A stretch of DNA of 37,587 bases from Phycisphaerae bacterium (GTDB taxonomy: Bacteria > Planctomycetota > Phycisphaerae > UBA1845 > Fen-1342). Position numbers and translations under genes: made by a program. How positions within the stretch are numbered: position 1 is the stretch's first letter; every line of letters starts with the position of its first letter. The stretch is from NCBI GenBank assembly GCA_022842805.1, contig JALHOX010000003.1, positions 1,833 through 39,419 on the forward strand, read 5' to 3'. The notes beneath the pieces are model-generated. The model saw nothing but the letters and a program-made list of their open reading frames with translations, did not search any database and was not told the DNA's origin. Shown here one piece after another: positions 31,365-37,587 of this stretch.

Positions 31365-31998
31365 GTGACCAGCGGAGACAGCCTGCGCCGGGCCGGCGAA
31401 AGCGTCGCCCGCGCGGCGAAGAACACGCTAGCGCATCCCGAACACGGCCATCGTTCGCGATCGGAGTCCGGGGAATCACCCGACGGCCAAAGCGCATTTG
31501 CTGTGAACTCACCATCCAGTGCCCACTACACTCGGGGGTGGAGAATTACATGGGAAATCCCGGCCTACACAAAAGCGCGACCCCGTCGCCGGAGCCAAGA
31601 ACACCGCCACCGGGCTGCCCGCAGGCCTTGGCACCCCCGGCGGCGGATCGGCAACCTCGGGTCCGCCGCGTCGCCGACCCACGGGGGTCAGAGTTCACGT
31701 CGTTCGAAGTCACGTGGGGTCGAGAGCACCAATCAGGCGATTCGGCACCGGGCCTGGATGATTGGGCGCTGGACCAGGGACCTTGGGGGCCGGCAGCTGC
31801 CCGCCGCGGAACCCGCCTCTCGCTGCGATGGCACGGCATCAGGGCGCCCGATTCTGGGGTGACACGCAGCGGTTCGCCGTACCGAGATGCCATCGCCCGT
31901 CCTGCCCTTCTGTTTGTCCTGCCCTCAGCTGACGCGGGTTCTGGCGTTGCACCGGTCGGCGGCCGGCGCGCTCGGTGGACCATGTCACAAAGGAGCGC
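31365..31998. other. Non-coding or fully decayed DNA upstream of the glycosyltransferase
   Basis: No frame in these 630 bases has recognisable protein character, although several are open because of high GC. It must include the promoter of the glycosyltransferase/GH130 operon; no clear hexamers were identified. Confidence 0.4.
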
Positions 31999-34287
31999 GT
32001 GTTGCGAAAGTTAGGCGCGCCCGGCAGTATCGCTTTCCTTGGCGACTACCCGCCCCGGCTTTGCGGCATTGCGACGTTTACACACGACCTCTGCGAGGCC
32101 GTTGCGGCTCAAACACCGGCATCTGAGTGTCTCGTCGTGGCCGTTACGGACAGGCTTGAGGGCTATCGGTACGCGGATCGCGTTCGGTTCGAGATCCAGG
32201 AACAGGACATCGAGTCGTACCGGCGGGCGGCGGACTTCCTTAACTTCAACAACGTCGCCCGGCTCTGCGTGCAGCACGAGTTCGGCATCTACGGCGGTGC
32301 AGCCGGCGCCCACGTTCTGGCGCTGCTCCAGGAAGCGCGGATGCCGGTGGTCACGACGATGCACACCGTGCTGGAGCGCCCTACCCCGGATCAGAGGCGC
32401 GTGACGCTCGGGCTCCTCGAACGGAGCGATCGCGTGGTCGTCATGGCGTGCAAGGGAGCCGAGATCCTCCGGGACGTCTACGGGGCCCCGGCCGACAAAA
32501 TCGATGTGGTGCCGCACGGCATCCCGGATTTGCCGTTCGGGGACACCGAGCGCGCCAAGGATCAGTTCGGCCTCGCCGGACGACGGGTGCTGTTCACGTT
32601 CGGCCTCATCGGCCCCGGCAAGGGCATCGAGTATGCCATCAAAGCCCTTCCCGACATCGTGCGCCGCCACCCGGAGGTCGTTTACGTCGTCCTCGGCGCG
32701 ACCCATCCTCACCTGGTCGCCCGCGACGGCGAGAAGTATCGGCTGGGCCTGCAGCACATGGCCGAAGATCTCCGAGTCAGTGAGCACATCATCTTCGACA
32801 ATCGATTCGTCACGATCAACGAACTCCGCGAGTTCATCGCGGCGACGGACATCTACCTAACGCCGTACCTGAACGAGGCGCAGATCACGTCGGGATCGCT
32901 CGCGTACGTCTATGGCTCGGGCCACGCCGTGGTCTCGACGCCCTACTGGCACGCGAAGGAGCTTCTGGGCGACGGGAGAGGCGTGCTCGTGCCATTCCGT
33001 GATGCGACGGCGATCGCCGAAGGCGTCTGCGGGCTGCTGGACGAGCCGGACAGGATGAACGACATCCAGGCCGCGGCCCACACGGTCGGGCGCACCATGT
33101 TGTGGCCCGCCATTGCCGATCGATATCTCGAAACGCTCCGCCATGCTGGCGATGCCCATGGCGCGCCGCCGCGGACAGCCTTCGCGTCGTGGACGCTGAA
33201 CAGCCGCCCGATCGTCCTGCCGCCGCAACGGCTCGACCACGTGGTCCGCATGACCGATGGGGTGGGGATCTTTCAGCACGCCACGTTCAACGTCCCCAAC
33301 CTTGCGGAGGGGTACTGCACGGACGACAACGCGCGGGCCCTCATCCTCTGCTGCTCGCTGCGCGACGCGGGCGCGCCGGCGCCGATGGGAGTGGTCGCAC
33401 AACTCGAAACGACATTTCTTGCCTTCCTCGCAAGCGCGATGAACACGAGCGGGGGGCGTTGCCGCAACTTCATGAGCCACAGCCGACAGTGGCTCGAGGA
33501 GGCCGGGAGCGAGGACAGCCACGGACGGGCGCTCTGGGCGTTGGGCACCGGGACGCATCGCTGCCGCGACACCGGGCGCCGCAAGCTCTGCGACCGGCTG
33601 TTTCGCCGCGGCCTGGGCGTCGTTGCCGAGTTCTCGTCGCCGCGCGCGTGGGCGTTTGCGCTCCTCGGCCTTGACGAGTACCTGCGGCAATCGCCGGGTT
33701 ATGAGCACGCGTTGGCGATCCGATCCGTGCTCACGGAGCGACTCTTGTCGCTCTGGGAGGGACACGCCACGCAGGACTGGCCCTGGTTCGAGCCGGTCGT
33801 AACCTACGAGAATGCCCGGCTGTGCCAGTCGCTCCTGCTCAGCGGGCGAGCCACCTCTTCCGCCCGCGCCGAGGAGGTGGCCCTCGATTCGTTGCGCTGG
33901 CTGGTGGGCATCCAGACGACAAAGGCGGGCTGCTTCCGCCCCATCGGCAACATCGGCTTCTATGCGAGAGGCGGAGAGCCGGCGCCGTTTGACCAACAGC
34001 CGGTCGAGGCGCAGGCGACGGTCGCGGCGTGTCTCGGAGCCCTTCGCGCGACGGGGGATGCGATGTGGTTGCGGGAGGCGAGGCGTGCCTTCGATTGGTT
34101 CCTTGGCAGAAACGACCTCGGCCTGCCGCTCTTTGACTTCGAGACGAACGGTTGCGGTGACGGCCTCCACTCGGACGGGGTGAGCGAGAACGAAGGCGCG
34201 GAGTCGACGCTCGCGTTCCACCTCGCGCTCGCCGACATGCGGGCGGCGATCCCCGATTCGCTCGGTCGGATCGATGGTGCGGCATGA
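31999..34287 (+). CDS. GT4-type glycosyltransferase with C-terminal alpha-helical glycosidase-like domain
   Basis: About 762 aa. AAAGGAG (31989-31995) points to GTG 31999 or TTG 32002; a GTG at 31975 is possible but lacks a ribosome site. Residues 8-400 are a GT-B glycosyltransferase of the GT4 type: GSIAFLGDYPPRLCGIATFTHDL near the N-terminus, HEFGIYGG, TMHTVLE, VVPHGIPDLPF, LFTFGLIGPGKGIEYAIKALP, and NEAQITSGSLAYVYGSGHAVVSTPYWHAKELL in place of the usual E-x7-E donor site, whose second Glu is absent. Residues 410-760 form an (alpha/alpha)-barrel-like domain (DGVGIFQHATFNVPNLAEGYCTDDNARALIL, WPWFEPVVTYENARLCQSLLLSG, YARGGEPAPFDQQPVEAQATVAAC). The stop overlaps the GH130 start as ATGA. It probably makes or remodels a mannose-type glycan together with the next gene; the substrate is inferred only. 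Confidence 0.87.
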   Translation: MLRKLGAPGSIAFLGDYPPRLCGIATFTHDLCEAVAAQTPASECLVVAVTDRLEGYRYADRVRFEIQEQDIESYRRAADFLNFNNVARLCVQHEFGIYGGAAGAHVLALLQEARMPVVTTMHTVLERPTPDQRRVTLGLLERSDRVVVMACKGAEILRDVYGAPADKIDVVPHGIPDLPFGDTERAKDQFGLAGRRVLFTFGLIGPGKGIEYAIKALPDIVRRHPEVVYVVLGATHPHLVARDGEKYRLGLQHMAEDLRVSEHIIFDNRFVTINELREFIAATDIYLTPYLNEAQITSGSLAYVYGSGHAVVSTPYWHAKELLGDGRGVLVPFRDATAIAEGVCGLLDEPDRMNDIQAAAHTVGRTMLWPAIADRYLETLRHAGDAHGAPPRTAFASWTLNSRPIVLPPQRLDHVVRMTDGVGIFQHATFNVPNLAEGYCTDDNARALILCCSLRDAGAPAPMGVVAQLETTFLAFLASAMNTSGGRCRNFMSHSRQWLEEAGSEDSHGRALWALGTGTHRCRDTGRRKLCDRLFRRGLGVVAEFSSPRAWAFALLGLDEYLRQSPGYEHALAIRSVLTERLLSLWEGHATQDWPWFEPVVTYENARLCQSLLLSGRATSSARAEEVALDSLRWLVGIQTTKAGCFRPIGNIGFYARGGEPAPFDQQPVEAQATVAACLGALRATGDAMWLREARRAFDWFLGRNDLGLPLFDFETNGCGDGLHSDGVSENEGAESTLAFHLALADMRAAIPDSLGRIDGAA

Positions 34288-35759
34288 GTGCGCTCAAAAT
34301 CCGACGTCTCGACCTGACCGTCCTTCCGCAGAGCGCGCGGGTGATTCTCAGGCCGTTCATCCCCGCAACGCCGATCCGTATCGCCGCCATCCTCGGGCGC
34401 ACGCTTGCCCTGACCGACGACGAAGTGGCCACGCACCTCCGCGATGTGCTGCCGGAGTTTGAAGGCAGGCACCTCAACATCGAGAGCCAACTCCTGCGCC
34501 ATTTCGAGCTGATCGTGCCGCACCTGTTCACCCAGCGGAAACTCTCCCGCGAGCTGAAGCTGCTCATCGGCGCGATGTTCTCCGGCGAGTACGCCCTCGA
34601 GTCCGCGGCCATTTTTAACCCCTCCATGGTGAGGCATCCCGATCAGACCGGCGCGGGGCCCGGGGGGCAGCGGTTCATCATGAGCCTCCGAGCCACCGGG
34701 GAGGGGCATATCTCGTCGATCGAGTTCCGGGCCGGCACGATCGCCGAGGACGGGAGCATCGCTCTCGATCCGGTGTCGCGGTTTGTGAGCGCGCCGGAGG
34801 TCATCCTCGATCCCCGGTACGACAAGTCGCGTTTCGGCCGCAGACTGCACAATATGGGCCTCGATGAGCCGCGCACCGCCGCGGTGCTGGGACCCCTGGC
34901 CGAGAGCTTCACCAGGAGCGATCTCACCCGCAGCGTCGAGGCTGTGCGCAGGGACACCGGCCACGTCACCCCCGAGCTGGAGCTCACGCTCGGGCATGTC
35001 CAGTGGCTCGCGGACTCGAATTACGAGCTGCGATTCTCCCCCGACCTCGCAATGAGCGAGCGCATCATCTTCCCGGTTTCACCCGACGAGACAAACGGCA
35101 TCGAGGATGCTCGCTTTGTGCGGTTCGTCGACGATGACGGCGCGGTCATGTACTACGCGACATATACCGCGTACAACGGCCGGGCCATCCTGCCCCAGCT
35201 CATCCGCACCGAGGACTTCAGCCACTTCCGCATGCTCACCATGGGCGGTACCGCCCTCCAGAACAAGGGCATGGCGCTGTTCCCGCGGCGTATCGGCGGC
35301 AGGTACGCGATGCTCTCACGACAGGACGACGAGAACATCCTCCTCATGCTCTCCAGCAGCCCGCACCACTGGAGTGATCCGAAGATCATCCTGCGGCCGT
35401 GCGAGACGTGGGAGTCTGTGAAAGTCGGCAACTGCGGCTCACCGATCGAGACCGAGGCCGGCTGGCTGGTGATCACCCACGGCGTCGGCCCGATGCGGAA
35501 GTACTGCATCGGCGCCGCGCTCCTCGACCTTGAGGATCCCACCAAGGTCATCGGACGCCTGCGCGAGCCGCTGATCTCGCCCGAAGGCCAGGAGCGAGAG
35601 GGGTACGTGCCGAACGTGGTGTACAGCTGCGGCTCGATGGTCCACAACCGCACGCTCATCCTGCCCTTCGCCGTGAGCGACCGATCCTCCATGATCGCGA
35701 GCGTTTCGCTGGATGACCTGCTGGATGTTCTCGTCCGGGGTGCCGATCGCCGCGCGTGA
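34284..35759 (+). CDS. GH130 family glycoside phosphorylase / mannosidase
   Basis: 491 aa from the ATG at 34284, coupled to the glycosyltransferase by a 4-base overlap. An N-terminal helical extension (residues 1-110, SARVILRPFIPATPIRIAAILGR) precedes the five-bladed propeller. GH130 hallmarks: ESAAIFNPSMV, SLRATGEGHISSIEFRAG, NGIEDARFVRF (the conserved Glu-Asp-Ala-Arg), YYATYTAYNG, NKGMALFPRRIGGRYAMLSR, VGNCGSPIETEAGWLVITHGVGPMRKY and GYVPNVVYSCGSMVH. Members are beta-mannoside phosphorylases or beta-1,2-mannosidases. The long N-terminal extension fits a subgroup commonly encoded next to GT4 enzymes, so its partner is probably the upstream transferase. Whether it phosphorolyses or hydrolyses cannot be decided here. 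It ends about 20 bases from a transposase fragment. Confidence 0.92.
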   Translation: MSALKIRRLDLTVLPQSARVILRPFIPATPIRIAAILGRTLALTDDEVATHLRDVLPEFEGRHLNIESQLLRHFELIVPHLFTQRKLSRELKLLIGAMFSGEYALESAAIFNPSMVRHPDQTGAGPGGQRFIMSLRATGEGHISSIEFRAGTIAEDGSIALDPVSRFVSAPEVILDPRYDKSRFGRRLHNMGLDEPRTAAVLGPLAESFTRSDLTRSVEAVRRDTGHVTPELELTLGHVQWLADSNYELRFSPDLAMSERIIFPVSPDETNGIEDARFVRFVDDDGAVMYYATYTAYNGRAILPQLIRTEDFSHFRMLTMGGTALQNKGMALFPRRIGGRYAMLSRQDDENILLMLSSSPHHWSDPKIILRPCETWESVKVGNCGSPIETEAGWLVITHGVGPMRKYCIGAALLDLEDPTKVIGRLREPLISPEGQEREGYVPNVVYSCGSMVHNRTLILPFAVSDRSSMIASVSLDDLLDVLVRGADRRA

Positions 35760-35781
35760 GCGGGAAATGGAGCGGGCAGCC

Positions 35782-36075
35782 GGCGTTCGCCTTCGCCAGA
35801 CGCTCGATGAGTTCGCAGAGGTTCCGAGCAACCTTCGGCCGCCCCACCGACTTGGGTTTACGCCGTTCCCGTTGCTCGACGACCCACCGAGAATGCGTCT
35901 GCCGTGCGAAGATTCCGATGACGTCCGCAACGGCGTGGTTGAATTCGACGCCGATCGCCAGCAGCCGCAATCGATCGTCGGGATTCGAAATGACGCGATT
36001 GCCGCCGAGCCTCCGACGGAGGATCTCGACCTGGGCTTTCAGGAACCGGGTTCGCGCGACCGCATCATCGCACAA
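35782..36075 (-). pseudogene. 5' fragment of an integrase-core-type transposase
   Basis: The minus strand reads RFLKAQVEILRRRLGG, PDDRLRLLAIGVEF, TLLRWH-like FARQTHSRWVVEQRERRKPKSVGRPKVARNLCELIERLAKANAGC, the N-terminal helix-turn-helix part of planctomycete IS3/IS481-like transposases (LRAQVEILRxRLGG...RRRLA...GRPxVxxELxxLIxRMAxENPxWG). Homology ends at about 35782, where the DDE catalytic domain should begin; from there the sequence is the 3' end of the GH130 gene. No terminal inverted repeats were identified. Its 5' end overlaps the end of the PH-domain gene by 11 bases. Confidence 0.75.
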
Positions 36076-36655
36076 CCTTGTGCGCCAATCCTCTGATCAA
36101 CTCTTCCACCGCCTTCACCTCGCGAATGGCAAGAAAACCCACGTCCGCGGAATGCCGCTCGCCGTCGCTGTTGCGGTGAATGTCCTGAGCGAATACCAAA
36201 TCGCCCGAACCATCGGCGTGCTGCCGACGCCGCAAATCCGTGAGCCGATCCGGCCCAAACGACCTGACGGTCACGCTGCCGCTCCAACCGGCGGTAAACA
36301 AAATCGCCCGGCGGTCGGTGATCACGTATGCACTCCGGCGCGCGTTGCGACGTGCCCACAGCGGACTCAACAGCATCCCGATACCGATAAGAACGAAAGG
36401 CACTCCGAACAACGGGAAGATACCGAACAGCCCGTGCCCATCTTCCGCCTTGGCCGTCCCCCACCCTGCGGCTGCCATCCAGAATACGGCGAACGCAGTC
36501 CATGGGATGGCAAACAGGACGATGGGCAGTGTCTTGCGCGCCATGCGGCTGGGAATCGGCTGCTCCATCCACGTGATGCGCTCCCCCGGTTGCATCTCCG
36601 ACTCAACCAGCGAGCGAAGCTGCGGCGGAAGTCCCGATAGGTCGGTATACATCAT
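36065..36655 (-). CDS. Bacterial PH-domain (YdbT/bPH2-like) membrane protein
   Basis: 196 aa from ATG 36655 (or the adjacent ATG 36652), with GGAGAG about 14 bases upstream. The N-terminus is soluble (LSGLPPQLRSLVESEMQPGERITWMEQPIPS, the usual lead-in). Two transmembrane helices follow (about residues 43-66, LPIVLFAIPWTAFAVFWMAAAGW, and 75-98, LFGIFPLFGVPFVLIGIGMLLSPLWA), then the PH fold with its signature YVITDRRAILFTAGWSGSVTVRSFGPDRLTDLRRRQH and a C-terminal VGFLAIREVKAVEELIRGLA. Such proteins are inner-membrane proteins of unknown biochemical role. The stop is at 36065-36067, directly at the transposase remnant. Confidence 0.85.
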   Translation of the reverse strand: MMYTDLSGLPPQLRSLVESEMQPGERITWMEQPIPSRMARKTLPIVLFAIPWTAFAVFWMAAAGWGTAKAEDGHGLFGIFPLFGVPFVLIGIGMLLSPLWARRNARRSAYVITDRRAILFTAGWSGSVTVRSFGPDRLTDLRRRQHADGSGDLVFAQDIHRNSDGERHSADVGFLAIREVKAVEELIRGLAHKVVR

Positions 36656-36763
36656 GATGCGTGTCTTCTCTCCAGGCGGATCGTGACTCCGGCGACCGCC
36701 GGCGAGCCACGTTCGAGCTACAGAATATCGATTCGCCTACCCATCCAGTTTTGCCGCGCGCAG
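36656..36763. other. Short spacer
   Basis: About 100 bases between two minus-strand genes; nothing recognised. Confidence 0.5.
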
Positions 36764-37587
36764 TCAGCCGCCGCTCTGTTTGCCGGGCTTTTCTTCTTTC
36801 GCTGCCTGCTCATCCGCCTTTGCGAACGCTTCACGCCACGCGCGTTCGCTGGGAAAGGTGAAGCGGCAGGCAGCGGCCATTTTCTTTCCCCCGATCTCGA
36901 CCGCCCCCTTTGCGTTGAGCGACGCGAGGAACGCGCGAAGCTCCGGAAGCAGTGCTCCGTCCAAGAAGATTGAATACAAGCCACCGCGCTGAATCGCGCG
37001 CTCCGAGTCTAGCGCCGGCCAATCCTTCGGCCATTGGATCGATGCGTCCGGCGCGTAGGAGTAATCCCCAAGCATGGCCTCTACGTATTTGGGCGTCCAC
37101 TCCTTGCTCTGCGGATAGTCGAGTTCGCAGAGCCACGTGTGCAGCTTGATCAATTCGTCAGGTGGGCGAGATGCTTCCTGGCTCTCCGGAGCCGTAAAGT
37201 AGCCCGGAAGCTTCGTCCCAGGCGCCATCAATCCGTACACCGTGGTGACGACCACGCGCTCACCGTCACGGAGATAGAACATCGCTTCGGGCTGATCCGT
37301 CACGTTAGGCCGAATGTCATAATGGCTCTTCAGGTCATTAAGCGCCCATAAAGGCTTTAATTGCTCGCGCACTTTCTCTAGTTCGGGCTTCCCCAGCGTA
37401 GCATGGTAATAAGTGAGCTGATCGTTCACCATCTTCGCAAAGACGACGTCCCCGTTCTCGTAGAGTGCGACGCGCGGAGTGTCCGAACCGATCGCCATGG
37501 CCCAAGGATTGGATTGGATGAAAACCACCAGCGGCTTCGGGCCATCGAACGGATCGAACTTCGCCTGCGCACATGCGTATGTCGCGC
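36764..37587 (-). CDS. Exported protein of unknown function, 5' end outside window
   Basis: The frame is open to the right edge. An internal GTG at 37528 is not a credible start because conserved-looking sequence continues upstream (TYACAQAKFDPFDGPKPLVVF, apparently the end of a signal peptide followed by the mature start). At least 270 residues are visible: PRVALYENGDVVFAKMVNDQLTYYHATLG, FYLRDGERVVVTTVYGL, LIKLHTWLCELDYPQSKEWTPKYVEAML, PLLPELRAFL-like LLPELRAFLASLNAKGAVEIGGKKMAAACRFTFPSERAW, and a charged tail KADEQAAKEEKPGKQSGG. I do not recognise the family. The beta-rich N-terminal part with a small tail fits a secreted or periplasmic protein. Confidence 0.75.
   Translation of the reverse strand, partial: ATYACAQAKFDPFDGPKPLVVFIQSNPWAMAIGSDTPRVALYENGDVVFAKMVNDQLTYYHATLGKPELEKVREQLKPLWALNDLKSHYDIRPNVTDQPEAMFYLRDGERVVVTTVYGLMAPGTKLPGYFTAPESQEASRPPDELIKLHTWLCELDYPQSKEWTPKYVEAMLGDYSYAPDASIQWPKDWPALDSERAIQRGGLYSIFLDGALLPELRAFLASLNAKGAVEIGGKKMAAACRFTFPSERAWREAFAKADEQAAKEEKPGKQSGG

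Noticed and set aside
31268..32014. Plus-strand 248-codon frame before the glycosyltransferase
   Set aside because: Pro/Arg-rich noise running into the glycosyltransferase start; no ribosome site or domain.

Overview
The window looks like a chromosomal segment of a member of the Planctomycetota. This is an inference from gene content: an ECF sigma factor of the TIGR02999 type overlapping a Ser/Thr kinase-WD40 membrane protein, planctomycete-style phage-like small genes, large secreted thrombospondin-type-3 lipoproteins, high GC, and long stretches of remnant genes. No rRNA, tRNA or CRISPR array was seen.

Layout. 1-1485 (minus) is the N-terminal part of an exported beta-helix protein that runs off the left edge. 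1979-5940 (minus) holds an Rhs C-terminal remnant interrupted by an amber codon inside a perfect 20-bp palindrome. It is followed by a tightly packed phage-like cassette (3238-5940) that includes a WapI-like immunity-type protein, and a decayed second copy of the cassette's last gene lies at 2736-2835. 6326-16052 (plus) is a four-gene operon: two giant paralogues (about 1264 aa each: signal peptide, two CsgG/FlgO-like modules, helical region, propeller-like region, TPR-like tail) bracket a GATase-like protein and a stand-alone CsgG/FlgO-like protein. I recognise no described system with this layout, and it is one of the two best candidates for something new. 16682-19615 (plus) encodes a fibre-like secreted protein and an M12-type zinc metalloprotease, enclosed by two direct copies of a 247-bp non-coding repeat.

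20120-23891 (minus) is the kinase-WD40/sigma-factor pair. It is divergent from 24138-30162 (plus), a two-gene lipoprotein operon. The first of these, 1476 aa, has an IPT/TIG domain, an SbsA-like Ig domain, several GW-SDP-DxDxDG repeat blocks, and a Ser/Thr/Glu-rich central domain whose order resembles the calcium-binding plus pore-forming part of anthrax protective antigen/binary-toxin B proteins. It is the second strong candidate.

A very strong terminator (30423-30474) precedes a 0.85-kb gene graveyard: alcohol dehydrogenase N-terminus, internally deleted DsrE, intact DUF5661, and two P-type ATPase scraps. Then come a GT4-type glycosyltransferase with a C-terminal helical domain and a translationally coupled GH130 phosphorylase/mannosidase (31999-35759), which stop 20-odd bases from a truncated transposase. 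The right end (minus) carries a bacterial PH-domain membrane protein and an unrecognised exported protein cut by the window edge.
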